Below, piece by piece: positions 52,681 through 64,000 of a stretch of 64,000 nucleotides of DNA (position 1 is its first letter; every line of letters begins with the position of its first letter). The notes beneath the pieces are model-generated. The model saw nothing but the letters and a program-made list of their open reading frames with translations. It was not told where the DNA came from and did not search any database. Origin of the DNA: Mycobacterium sp. SMC-4 (GTDB taxonomy: Bacteria > Actinomycetota > Actinomycetes > Mycobacteriales > Mycobacteriaceae); the NCBI RefSeq assembly GCF_025263265.1, contig NZ_CP079869.1, positions 2,480,001-2,544,000 on the forward strand, read 5' to 3'. The position numbers and the translations under genes were made by a program.

Positions 52681-52721
52681 CAGTCTTGTGGGGCCAGACC
52701 ATCGACGGAGACCCTCAGGGT

Positions 52722-54611
52722 ATGCCTGAACTGCGCTCCCGCACCGTCACCCACGGACGCAATATGGCCGGGGCCCGCGCGCTGCTGCGCGCTGCCGGGG
52801 TGGCTGCCTCCGATTTCGGCAAGCCGATCGTGGCAGTAGCCAACAGCTTCACCGAGTTCGTACCCGGCCATACACACCTGCAGCCGGTGGGGCGCATCGT
52901 CGCCGATGCGGTGCGCCTGGCTGGCGGTATCCCGCGAGAGTTCAACACCATCGCCATCGACGACGGTATCGCGATGGGCCATCTCGGGACGTTCTACTCG
53001 CTGCCGTCGCGCGATTTGATCGCCGACTCGGTCGAGTACGTCGTCGAAGCACACCGGGCTGACGCACTGGTGTGCATCTCCAACTGCGACAAGATCACTC
53101 CGGCGATGTTGATGGCGGCGCTACGCATCGACGTCCCGACGGTGTTCGTTGCCGGTGGACCGATGGAGGGCGGCCGCGCCACCATGGCCGACGGCTCGAC
53201 GCGCGGCGGGCTGCACTTGATCGATCCGATATCAGCCGCCGCCGACCGCGGAGTCGACGACGAGGATCTGCGCCGCATCGAGGAGGCGGCCTGCCCGACG
53301 TGCGGCTCCTGCGCAGGGATGTTCACCGCGAACTCGATGAACTGTCTGGTCGAGGCCCTCGGTCTGGCGCTTCCGGGCAACGGATCAACTTTGGCCACCC
53401 ACACCGACCGGCGCAAGCTCTACGAACGTGCCGGTGCATTGGTCGTCGAGCTCGCGCACCGCTGGTATGACGACGACGATGCGCGCGTCCTGCCCCGCCA
53501 GATCGCCGACCGCGCCGCGTTCACCAATGCCATGGCCGTCGACGTGGCGATGGGCGGTTCCACCAACACGGTCCTGCATCTGCTTGCCGCGGCACACGAG
53601 GCAAAGCTGGATTTCAGTCTCCACGACATCGACGCAATCTCGCGTGCGGTGCCGTGCCTGTGCAAGGTTGCCCCCAACGGCACCGACCTGATGGAGGACG
53701 TGCACCGCGCCGGCGGGGTCCCAGCGCTGATGGGTGAATTGCGCCGGGGCGGGTTGCTCGCCGAATCGGTGCGGGCGGTGCACGCCGACAGCCTCGGCGC
53801 CTGGCTGGACGACTGGGACGTCCGTAGTGGCACCGCGACCGCGCAGGCGGCTGAACTGTTCCGGGCCGCGCCAGGAGGTGTGCGGTCCTCGTCGGCCTTC
53901 TCCCAGACGCAGCGGTGGGACTCGCTGGATGTCGACTCTTCCGCGGGGTGCATCCGGGACATCGCGCACGCCCACAGTGCGGACGGCGGACTGGCCGTGC
54001 TGCGCGGCAATCTGGCCGCTGACGGCTGTGTGGTCAAGACTGCGGGGGTGGCCGAGGCGCTGCTGCGGTTCAGTGGTCCGGCGGTGGTCGTCGAGTCCCA
54101 GGAGGACGCTGTCGAAGCGATCCTCGGTGGCCGGATCCAGCCCGGCGATGTGCTGGTCGTGCGCTACGAGGGCCCACGCGGCGGACCGGGCATGCAGGAA
54201 ATGTTGCACCCGACGTCGTTTATGAAGGGTCGCGGCCTTGCTGCTCGGTGCGCGCTGGTCACCGATGGCCGGTTCTCCGGCGGCAGCTCGGGCTTGTCGA
54301 TCGGGCACGTATCGCCCGAGGCCGCAGCCGGGGGAATGATCGCCCTGGTCGAGGACGGCGACGTCGTCGACATCGACGTGCCGCAACGGCGCATCCACCT
54401 GCGCGTCGACGACGAGGAGTTGGCGCGCCGCCGCGAACGGCTCAAGGGCTTCAGTCCGCGGGCACGGGAGCGCACCGTGTCGGCAGCGCTCCAGGCCTAC
54501 GCCGCGCTGGCCACCAGCGCGGATCGGGGAGCGGTGCGCCGTTGTCCCACCGGTCCATTAACAGCTGGGTCGTCGACCGGCAGTACCGGTAAACAAGATT
54601 CCCTACTCTGA
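52722..54611 (+). CDS. ilvD: Dihydroxy-acid dehydratase (IlvD/Edd family, E. coli IlvD-like)
   Basis: 629 residues. Starts [25 protein letters not shown]; Fe-S/Mg motifs [18 protein letters not shown] (Cys-118, Cys-122) and [88 protein letters not shown]. It dehydrates 2,3-dihydroxy acids in branched-chain amino acid synthesis. The sequence follows the long enterobacterial type including the end [14 protein letters not shown], unlike the shorter usual mycobacterial IlvD encoded elsewhere, so a second, possibly transferred, copy. No ilv or leu gene adjoins it. Confidence 0.9.
   Translation: MPELRSRTVTHGRNMAGARALLRAAGVAASDFGKPIVAVANSFTEFVPGHTHLQPVGRIVADAVRLAGGIPREFNTIAIDDGIAMGHLGTFYSLPSRDLIADSVEYVVEAHRADALVCISNCDKITPAMLMAALRIDVPTVFVAGGPMEGGRATMADGSTRGGLHLIDPISAAADRGVDDEDLRRIEEAACPTCGSCAGMFTANSMNCLVEALGLALPGNGSTLATHTDRRKLYERAGALVVELAHRWYDDDDARVLPRQIADRAAFTNAMAVDVAMGGSTNTVLHLLAAAHEAKLDFSLHDIDAISRAVPCLCKVAPNGTDLMEDVHRAGGVPALMGELRRGGLLAESVRAVHADSLGAWLDDWDVRSGTATAQAAELFRAAPGGVRSSSAFSQTQRWDSLDVDSSAGCIRDIAHAHSADGGLAVLRGNLAADGCVVKTAGVAEALLRFSGPAVVVESQEDAVEAILGGRIQPGDVLVVRYEGPRGGPGMQEMLHPTSFMKGRGLAARCALVTDGRFSGGSSGLSIGHVSPEAAAGGMIALVEDGDVVDIDVPQRRIHLRVDDEELARRRERLKGFSPRARERTVSAALQAYAALATSADRGAVRRCPTGPLTAGSSTGSTGKQDSLL
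54604..54609 (+). promoter_or_regulatory. Putative -10 of the 54617 gene (leaderless)
   Basis: TACTCT ends 7 nt before the GTG at 54617, and lies in the last codons of the ilvD-like gene. Confidence 0.4.
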
Positions 54612-54616
54612 GTTTC

Positions 54617-54991
54617 GTGGGGATGCTCGACGATCACGAGGCTCGGATCTCGGCGCTGGAGGCTGGGCCGGGGGACTATCGCGCCGTGCTTGCCGCGGTC
54701 AACGCGCTGGGAGCCAATCAGCGTGTGCACGCGGATCGAATGACCAGTGTCGAATCCCGTCTCGCCGCTGTCGAGTCTGAGTTGGCCGATTTCCGTCAGG
54801 AATCCCGAGCGAGGTTCCGCTCCGTCGACGAGCAGCTTGCGGAGATCCACGCCGCGCCGTGGCCCCACCCGGCCGCCGAGCCCTGCGAGGTGCTCGACGC
54901 GCTGGGACAACACCCGCCAGACGCGAAACCGGCCGAGTCCGCGCGCCCGGCCGCCTTGCGGCACGGTAGCTGGATGGCCGATCGTCGCTGA
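54617..54991 (+). CDS. Hypothetical coiled-coil protein
   Basis: 124 residues. The first 80 residues are helical with heptads: DDHEARISALEAGPGDYRAVLAAVNALGANQRVHADRMTSVESRLAAVESELADFRQESRARFRSVDEQLAEI. The remainder is Pro-rich with a single Cys. No membrane segment or signal peptide. No family recognised. GTG 54617 is supported by a TANNNT hexamer; ATG 54623 is the alternative. It lies 76 nt before trxA. Confidence 0.6.
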   Translation: MGMLDDHEARISALEAGPGDYRAVLAAVNALGANQRVHADRMTSVESRLAAVESELADFRQESRARFRSVDEQLAEIHAAPWPHPAAEPCEVLDALGQHPPDAKPAESARPAALRHGSWMADRR

Positions 54992-55067
54992 TTCGACGCT
55001 GCCGACCCGCACACCGATGCCGTGCCAGACTGGGAACAGCAGACACCCGCACGACGTTAGGGACAAC

Positions 55068-55430
55068 GTGGCTACCCGAGACCTCACCGCCGAAGAGTTC
55101 AACGAGACCATCAACGACAACGAGATCGTTCTGGTCGATTTCTGGGCATCGTGGTGCGGCCCCTGTCGTGCCTTCGCACCGACTTTCTCGGCCTCGTCGG
55201 ACAAGCACCCCGACGTCGTCTACGCCAAGGTCGACACTGAGGCAGAGCAACAGCTCGCCGCCGCGGCCGACATCCGATCCATTCCTACGCTGATGGCCTT
55301 CAAGAAGGGCAAACTGGTGTTCAACCAGGCCGGCGCGCTACCCCCGGCCGCGCTGGAGGACCTGGTGCAGAAAGTCAAGGAATTCGACATCGACGCCGCG
55401 ATCGCGTCCCAGGAGGACGGCCAGCAGTAG
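55068..55430 (+). CDS. trxA: Thioredoxin
   Basis: 120 residues. Classic active site WASWCGPCRAF with Cys-30 and Cys-33, followed by VVYAKVDTEAEQQLAAAADIRSIPTLMAFKKGKLVFNQAGALPPAALEDLV, including the cis-Pro in SIPT. It corresponds to the Rv1470 position. The GTG is preceded by TTAGGGA; longer frames are shadows. No thioredoxin reductase gene follows, although M. tuberculosis has trxB1 next as I recall. Confidence 0.95.
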   Translation: MATRDLTAEEFNETINDNEIVLVDFWASWCGPCRAFAPTFSASSDKHPDVVYAKVDTEAEQQLAAAADIRSIPTLMAFKKGKLVFNQAGALPPAALEDLVQKVKEFDIDAAIASQEDGQQ

Positions 55431-55449
55431 TCGCGCCGTCGGCGCCCGC

Positions 55450-55455
55450 TACCGT
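55450..55455 (+). promoter_or_regulatory. Putative -10 of echA12 (leaderless)
   Basis: TACCGT ends 6 nt before the GTG at 55462. Confidence 0.45.
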
Positions 55456-55461
55456 GCAGGC

Positions 55462-56283
55462 GTGACCCAGCCTGAGCCGTTCGTCCTCGTCGAGCGCCCG
55501 CGTCCGCATGTCGCCTTGGTGACGCTGAACCGTCCGGAGCGGATGAATTCGATGGCGTTCGACGTGATGGTGCCTTTGCGCGACGTGCTGCGCGACCTGA
55601 CCTACGACAACGATGTTCGCGTCGTGGTGCTGACCGGTGCCGGCCGCGGCTTCTCGTCGGGCGCCGACCATAAGTCCGCCGGGTCGGTACCCCACGTGGC
55701 CGGATTGACCCGGCCCACCTTCGGGTTGCGCTCGATGGAGGTACTCGACGACGTCATTCTGGCGCTGCGCAGGATGCATCAACCGGTCATCGCCGCGGTC
55801 AACGGTGCGGCCATCGGCGGCGGGCTGTGTTTGGCGCTGGCCGCCGACATCCGGATCGCCGCGGCCAACGCGTACTTCCGCGCCGCCGGCATCAACAACG
55901 GCCTGACCGCCAGTGAACTCGGCCTGAGCTATCTGCTGCCACGAGCCATCGGGTCATCGCGGGCGTCCGAGATCATGCTGACCGGACGTGATGTCGACGC
56001 CGAGGAGGCCGAGCGCATCGGGTTGGTGTCGCGACAGGTGCCCGCCGATCAGCTGCTCGCCACCTGCTACCAAATGGCAGAGCGTATTGCCGGTTTTTCC
56101 CGACCGGGTACCGAGTTGACCAAGCGCACGCTGTGGAGCGGCCTGGATGCCGGATCGTTGGAAGCCCACATGCAGGCCGAAGGCCTGGGCCAGCTGTACG
56201 TCCGGTTGCTGACACACAACTTCGAGGAGGCCGTCGCCGCTCGCCGGGAGGGTCGAGCGCCGACCTTCACCGACGACAAGTAG
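55462..56283 (+). CDS. echA12: Enoyl-CoA hydratase/isomerase family protein
   Basis: 273 residues of the crotonase superfamily. Oxyanion-hole segments are VVVLTGAGRGFSSGADHK and AAVNGAAIGGGLCLALAADIRIAAANAYF. The second catalytic region reads GINNGLTASELGLSYLLPRAIG, where a classical hydratase would have Glu residues; the Glu in ASELG fits the second position. It may act on a non-standard acyl-CoA. Position matches M. tuberculosis echA12, hence the symbol. Confidence 0.88.
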   Translation: MTQPEPFVLVERPRPHVALVTLNRPERMNSMAFDVMVPLRDVLRDLTYDNDVRVVVLTGAGRGFSSGADHKSAGSVPHVAGLTRPTFGLRSMEVLDDVILALRRMHQPVIAAVNGAAIGGGLCLALAADIRIAAANAYFRAAGINNGLTASELGLSYLLPRAIGSSRASEIMLTGRDVDAEEAERIGLVSRQVPADQLLATCYQMAERIAGFSRPGTELTKRTLWSGLDAGSLEAHMQAEGLGQLYVRLLTHNFEEAVAARREGRAPTFTDDK

Positions 56284-56395
56284 GCGACAATCGATTGGCC
56301 TCGGGCCGGTCGTAGCCACTAACCTGGCCCAAAGCCGGTTTCGGCGGGGCCGGGCCCGTCTGCCCTCGCCCTCGTTAAATCTCAGGAGCATCAGC

Positions 56396-58024
<1,629 letters not shown>

Positions 58025-58085
58025 GCCACGTGTCAACAGTTCTTCCGTTGGGTAATCGGTTCCGAGCGAACTGCGGGAGGGCGGA

Positions 58086-58274
58086 ATGAAAAGGGACAAC
58101 AAAACCAGGGATCAATTGATCAGCGAGCTCCGCACCGCGTACGAGAGCGGTGCCAGCATACGCACCCTTGTTGCGTCCACCGGCCACTCATACGGCTCGA
58201 TCCACAGCATGCTGCGCGAGTCCGGTGCGACCATGCGCAGCCGCGGCGGGCCCAATCACCGCGGCCGTAAGTGA
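58086..58274 (+). CDS. Small helix-turn-helix protein (Rv1473A-like)
   Basis: 62 residues: basic N terminus MKRDNKTRDQLISELRTAYESGASIRTLVASTGHSYGSIHSMLRESGATMRSRGGPNHRGRK. The segment about 18–45 reads as a helix-turn-helix, as in small actinobacterial DNA-binding proteins annotated as transcriptional regulators. GGGAGGG precedes the ATG. Its stop is 2 nt before a 25-bp tandem array that separates it from the convergent acnR gene. Confidence 0.82.
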   Translation: MKRDNKTRDQLISELRTAYESGASIRTLVASTGHSYGSIHSMLRESGATMRSRGGPNHRGRK

Positions 58275-58276
58275 TC

Positions 58277-58510
58277 GTCGCACTGCGGCTTGATCAGCGC
58301 TGTCGCACTGCGGCTTGATCAGCGCTGTCGCACTGCGGCTTGATCAGCGCTGTCGCACTGCGGCTTGATCAGCGCTGTCGCACTGCGGCTTGATCAGCGC
58401 TGTCGCACTGCGGCTTGATCAGCGCTGTCGCACTGCGGCTTGATCAGCGCTGTCGCACTGCGGCTTGATCAGCGCTGTCGCACTGCGGCTTGATCAGCGC
58501 TGTCGCACTG
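58277..58510. repeat. 25-bp tandem repeat, 9 full copies plus a partial, at the acnR 3' end
   Basis: Units of GTCGCACTGCGGCTTGATCA then GCGCT start at 58277 and recur every 25 bp through 58477, with nine bases of a tenth at 58502–58510. The copies look identical. On the minus strand the array includes the acnR stop, so each copy repeats the last codons and TGA of acnR. TGATCA and CAGCGCTG palindromes occur in each unit. It lies between convergent genes. Confidence 0.95.
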
Positions 58511-59057
58511 AGTCCTCGACGAGGTCGAGGACGGCACTGAGCCGCTGCGGATCGTCGCCGGAAGCCAGGCGGGCCACCAGCCCATCGAGCACCAATTCCA
58601 GGTAGGTGCGCAGCACCTCGCCGGCGACGTCATCGCGTAGCCGACCGGCCTGCTTCTGGCGGCGCAACCGCTCGGCGGTGGCGGCGGACAGCTCTGCCGA
58701 GCGTTCCGCCCAACCCCGACTGAACGACGGATCGTTGCGCAGCTTGCGAGCAATCTCCAAACGGGTCGCCAACCAGTCGAACTGCTCCGGTGCGGCCAGC
58801 ATGTCCCGCATCACCTGGATCAGGCCCTCCCGCGCGGCCACGTCGGCCATGCGCTCGGCGTCCTCACGGGCCAGCTCGAAAAAGAGCGTGTCCTTGTCGC
58901 GGAAGTGGTGAAAGATCGCGCCGCGCGACAGCCCGATGCTGTGCTCGAGCCGCCGCACGGTCGCGTTCTCGTACCCGTACTCCGCGAAACACCGGCGGGC
59001 GCCGTCGAGAATCTGGCGGCGGCGCGCCGCCAGATGGTCGTCGGTCACCCGGGGCAT
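58494..59057 (-). CDS. acnR: TetR regulator AcnR-like
   Basis: 187 residues. Helix-turn-helix: RRRQILDGARRCFAEYGYENATVRRLEHSIGLSRGAIFHHFRDKDTLFFELA. The C-terminal domain fits AcnR, which represses aconitase and senses citrate/metal in corynebacteria. It is immediately downstream of acn on the same strand (64 nt), the conserved acn–acnR order. The ATG at 59057 gives the family length. The end is the first unit of the 25-bp array: stop at 58494. Confidence 0.88.
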   Translation of the reverse strand: MPRVTDDHLAARRRQILDGARRCFAEYGYENATVRRLEHSIGLSRGAIFHHFRDKDTLFFELAREDAERMADVAAREGLIQVMRDMLAAPEQFDWLATRLEIARKLRNDPSFSRGWAERSAELSAATAERLRRQKQAGRLRDDVAGEVLRTYLELVLDGLVARLASGDDPQRLSAVLDLVEDSVRQR

Positions 59058-59121
59058 ATTCGCTGCTCCTCGCCCAAGTGCTCGTCGATGCGATGCTCCT
59101 CGTCGGTGGGAATCCTTCCGA

Positions 59122-61953
<2,832 letters not shown>

Positions 61954-61995
61954 TCAGTTCGCCGCGACGGGCTGTGCCGCGGCGTCGTCACCCTA

Positions 61996-62013
61996 ACAGT
62001 ACGCTTGTCCTGT
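61996..62013. promoter_or_regulatory. AcnR operator candidate upstream of acn
   Basis: ACAGTACGCTTGTCCTGT: arms ACAGTAC and GTCCTGT, one mismatch, 4-nt spacer. It fits the corynebacterial AcnR consensus CAGNAC-N4-GTNCTG as I recall. On the acn strand it overlaps TAGGGT, a possible -10, which would explain repression. Confidence 0.6.
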
Positions 62014-62112
62014 AAGTTATTCAGGGCAATGAACGCCTAGGGAATACCCGGGAAGCGATGGTCAAACGCCGCCGTCTGCTCGTGTCGTGGCGGAGTGCAG
62101 AGTGCGGTCGCG

Positions 62113-62118
62113 TACCTT
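62113..62118 (+). promoter_or_regulatory. Putative -10 of the Rv1476-like gene (leaderless)
   Basis: TACCTT ends 6 nt before the GTG at 62125. Supports this start over the in-frame GTG at 62095. Confidence 0.45.
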
Positions 62119-62124
62119 GCTGAT

Positions 62125-62661
62125 GTGACCGGACCGCTCTGGATTCCCCACCTGCCGGCATACATCCCGCCGGAGATCGACATCGAACAGGTCAAAGCTG
62201 ATGTCGCCGACGACGGAGTCAGCGTCCCGCCTGCCGCGGCGGCGGATGTCCCGGCGCTGCGCGAGGTCGTCGACGACGCACGTGAGGACGGGATCGACCT
62301 CAAGATCGTCGTCATCGATTTCAATCCGCCGATTGAGACCCCGCTGCGCGACATCGCCACCGAGGTCGGCATGGCTTACCCGGGTTCGACGGTGCTCACG
62401 CTGAGCCCCGGGTTCGCCGGGACCTACAGCCCGACCTTTGACCGGGTCACCCTGGAGGCGGGTCAGGACCTTGCCAGAACCGGCGATTCGGTGCAGTCCT
62501 CGAAGAATTTCGTGGGGGAGTTGACTAACTCGCACTTTGCCTGGACGCCATTCACCATTGTGCTTGTTCTCGCCGTTGCAGCAGCTGTGGTGGCAACCCG
62601 GATACTGCAAGTGCGCGGCAAACGTGAGGCAATCAAAGAAGTCAGTCCTGAGCAGGATTGA
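62125..62661 (+). CDS. Rv1476-like membrane protein
   Basis: 178 residues. A TPM-like domain without signal peptide (VKADVADDGVSVPPAAAADVPALREVVDDAREDGIDLKIVVID...LRDIATEVGMAYPGSTVLTLSPGFAGTYSPTFDRVTLEAGQDLA) is followed by one C-terminal transmembrane helix (about 148–168: TPFTIVLVLAVAAAVVATRIL) and a basic tail. Position immediately upstream of ripA is conserved in mycobacteria. Function is unknown; a role near peptidoglycan hydrolases is inference. Confidence 0.78.
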   Translation: MTGPLWIPHLPAYIPPEIDIEQVKADVADDGVSVPPAAAADVPALREVVDDAREDGIDLKIVVIDFNPPIETPLRDIATEVGMAYPGSTVLTLSPGFAGTYSPTFDRVTLEAGQDLARTGDSVQSSKNFVGELTNSHFAWTPFTIVLVLAVAAAVVATRILQVRGKREAIKEVSPEQD

Positions 62662-62880
62662 CTGTCACAATCGCTAATACTGGCGAATCAAAACATCACT
62701 ATTCGATAACGCCATTTGCAATTACATTGTTGTAATTTGTTACAAAAGTTTCTTCAGCGTCATATGTGACGTACGGTGCAATCGGTGCCTGTTGTTGCAG
62801 TTGTGCTTTATGTGACTCCTGTGAACGGTGCCTTGAAAGTGCCGACACGTTCGCGTGGAGCCTGAGGAGACTTGAATCGG
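62662..62880 (+). promoter_or_regulatory. ripA upstream region with stacked inverted repeats
   Basis: 219 nt, unusually AT-rich for the window around 62690–62760. It holds ATTACA/TGTAAT (62721–62736) and TTGTAA/TTACAA (62730–62745), sharing the middle arm, so three half-sites lie about 10 bp apart; CGTCATATGTGACG (62758–62771); and TATGTGAC again at 62809–62816 with TGTGAAC at 62820–62826. ripA is a reported MtrA target, and TGTGAC-type repeats could be MtrA or CRP-like sites. CTGAGGAGA is the ribosome binding site. Confidence 0.45.
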
Positions 62881-64000
62881 ATGAGACGCACCCCTGGCGG
62901 CGCCTCCGCTTCGCGGCTGTGCGCGGTGACATTGGCGTTCGGCATGGTCGTCACGACCCCGCACCTGGCGCAGGCCCAGCCGAAGAGCAACAGCATCGTC
63001 GAGCTGGTCAGCCAGGTGGCGACGGTCAACCAGAAGCTGCAGAACCTGGGAGCCGCCATCCAGACGCAGCAGGAGAGCGTCAACAAGGCGATCCTGGAGG
63101 TGGCGAATGCGCGCGACACCGCCGCCGAGGCACAGGCCGAAGTCGATGCGAGCGCCCGGCGAGTCCAGGACGCCGACGCCGCGATCGCCGCCGCCCAGCG
63201 CAGGTTCGACACCTTCGCCGCGGCCATGTACACCCGCGGGCCGTCCAGCTCGTATCTGACCGCCGGTGACCCCGCCGACATCCTCCACGCGGCCGCAGCC
63301 GGCCAGACGCTGTCGCTCAGCTCGCAGAAGGTGATGTCCGATCTACTCGCAGCTCGAACTGAGCAGGTAAACAAGGAGTCCGCGGCACGGCTGGCCAAGC
63401 AACAGGCCGACGAGGCGGTCGAGGCCGCAGAGACCAGTCAGCAGGCGGCAGTCGCGGCGCTGACCGGGGCCCAGGAGACGTTCCAGGCCCAGCAGGTCGA
63501 ACTCGACCGTCTGACCGCCGAACGCGCAGAGGCGCAGAGCAAGCTGCGCGAAGCCCAGTCCCTGGCCGCGCCGTCGGGCAGTTCGCCGGCCGCCGCGCCG
63601 ACCGGATCCACGGCTGGGCGCGGCAGCACGGCGCCCGGAGCCGCCGCTCCGGGCGGCGGCGACGCCGACTGGGACGTCGACCCGGCCACCGGCAATCGCG
63701 AGACCGCCTGGGATATGACGCTGCCGCAGATCCCCAGTGCCTTCGTCAGCGGCGACCCGATCCAGATCATCAATGCGGTCATCAAGATCATCACCACCTC
63801 CTTCGAGATCACCCAGAATCTCGGACGACGGTTCCTGCAGAGCCTGGGTCTGTTGCCCACCCCGACCGGCATCACCAACGGAGCCATCCCGCGACTGCAC
63901 GGCCAGCAGGCCACCGAGTACGTCATCAAGCGCGGCATGTCGCAAATGGGGGTGCCGTACTCGTGGGGCGGCGGTAACGCCGCCGGCCCGAGTCGCGGCA
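62881..64000 (+). CDS. ripA: RipA-like NlpC/P60 peptidoglycan endopeptidase (partial at 3' end)
   Basis: 373 codons to the window edge. Signal peptide with c-region PHLAQAQ. A long coiled coil (about 40–230: VELVSQVATVNQKLQNLG...ELDRLTAERAEAQSKLREAQSLAAP) acts as the inhibitory/partner domain. A Pro/Gly/Ser linker follows, then ATEYVIKRGMSQMGVPYSWGGGNAAGPSRG, the beginning of the NlpC/P60 domain. The catalytic Cys lies just past the edge. RipA cleaves the D-Glu–mDAP bond at division with RpfB. AGGAGA precedes the ATG. Confidence 0.93.
   Translation, partial: MRRTPGGASASRLCAVTLAFGMVVTTPHLAQAQPKSNSIVELVSQVATVNQKLQNLGAAIQTQQESVNKAILEVANARDTAAEAQAEVDASARRVQDADAAIAAAQRRFDTFAAAMYTRGPSSSYLTAGDPADILHAAAAGQTLSLSSQKVMSDLLAARTEQVNKESAARLAKQQADEAVEAAETSQQAAVAALTGAQETFQAQQVELDRLTAERAEAQSKLREAQSLAAPSGSSPAAAPTGSTAGRGSTAPGAAAPGGGDADWDVDPATGNRETAWDMTLPQIPSAFVSGDPIQIINAVIKIITTSFEITQNLGRRFLQSLGLLPTPTGITNGAIPRLHGQQATEYVIKRGMSQMGVPYSWGGGNAAGPSRG

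Noticed and set aside
52722..54611. Phosphogluconate dehydratase (Edd)
   Set aside because: Motifs follow IlvD closely, including its C-terminal end; no eda or other Entner-Doudoroff gene is adjacent.
58277..58510. CRISPR array
   Set aside because: Repeats are directly contiguous 25-bp units with no spacers, and no cas genes are nearby.
62662..62880. c-di-AMP (ydaO) riboswitch before ripA
   Set aside because: The conserved core segments of that class are not visible; the region is AT-rich with short palindromes instead.

Overview
The window is a GC-rich chromosomal segment from a mycobacterium, most likely an environmental rapid grower (Mycolicibacterium type). The evidence is gene order. 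From memory of the M. tuberculosis map, nearly every housekeeping gene falls in the Rv1406–Rv1477 order: fmt, fmu, rpe, ribD, P55–lprG, ribE, ribBA, ribH, uvrC, rapZ, yvcK, whiA, gap, pgk, tpiA, secG, pgl–opcA–zwf–tal–tkt, ctaB, qor, ctaA, an ABC pair, mptB, sufRBDCSUT, trxA, echA12, an ABC-F gene, acnR–acn, an Rv1476-like gene and ripA. The species assignment is inference.

Layout. 1–10.6 kb: tail of a LemA-like gene, translation and rRNA modification (fmt, fmu), rpe, and riboflavin synthesis (ribD, ribE, ribBA, ribH). The lipoprotein/efflux pair lprG–P55 and an inserted FkbM-type methyltransferase interrupt the riboflavin genes. 10.7–16.3 kb: uvrC–rapZ–yvcK–whiA, with ATGA start/stop overlaps, plus a solute-binding-domain protein. 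16.4–19.7 kb: gap–pgk–tpiA, then secG. 19.7–27.2 kb: accessory block with an FAD oxidoreductase, PEP carboxylase (ppc), a coiled-coil protein and lutABC. 27.3–33.7 kb (minus strand): pentose-phosphate operon. 33.9–43.3 kb: haem O/A synthesis (ctaB, ctaA), qor, an ATP-grasp protein, an ABC exporter pair and mptB. A TetR regulator with a DAPG-hydrolase-like enzyme is inserted here. 43.4–49.8 kb: complete SUF iron-sulfur operon. 49.8–55 kb: second accessory block with a secreted GH16 hydrolase, an XRE/MmyB regulator and a divergent E. coli-type IlvD. 55–64 kb: trxA, echA12, ABC-F, acn–acnR and the start of ripA.

Regulation visible in the sequence. At least a dozen genes have a TANNNT hexamer 6–7 nt before the start codon, the arrangement expected of leaderless mRNAs. 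One such hexamer precedes a three-codon reading frame whose stop overlaps the lutA start. Inverted repeats mark candidate operators for TetR/DAPG hydrolase, XRE/IlvD, SufR and AcnR.

The most unusual structure is a family of 25–27 bp tandem repeats. Arrays lie at the 3' ends of ppc, sufU and acnR and share a recognisable core. The two long non-coding arrays lie between convergent genes. Of the other seven convergent pairs, six overlap tail to tail and one has a hairpin, which suggests the arrays separate opposing transcription. No insertion sequence, phage gene, tRNA, rRNA or CRISPR array was seen.
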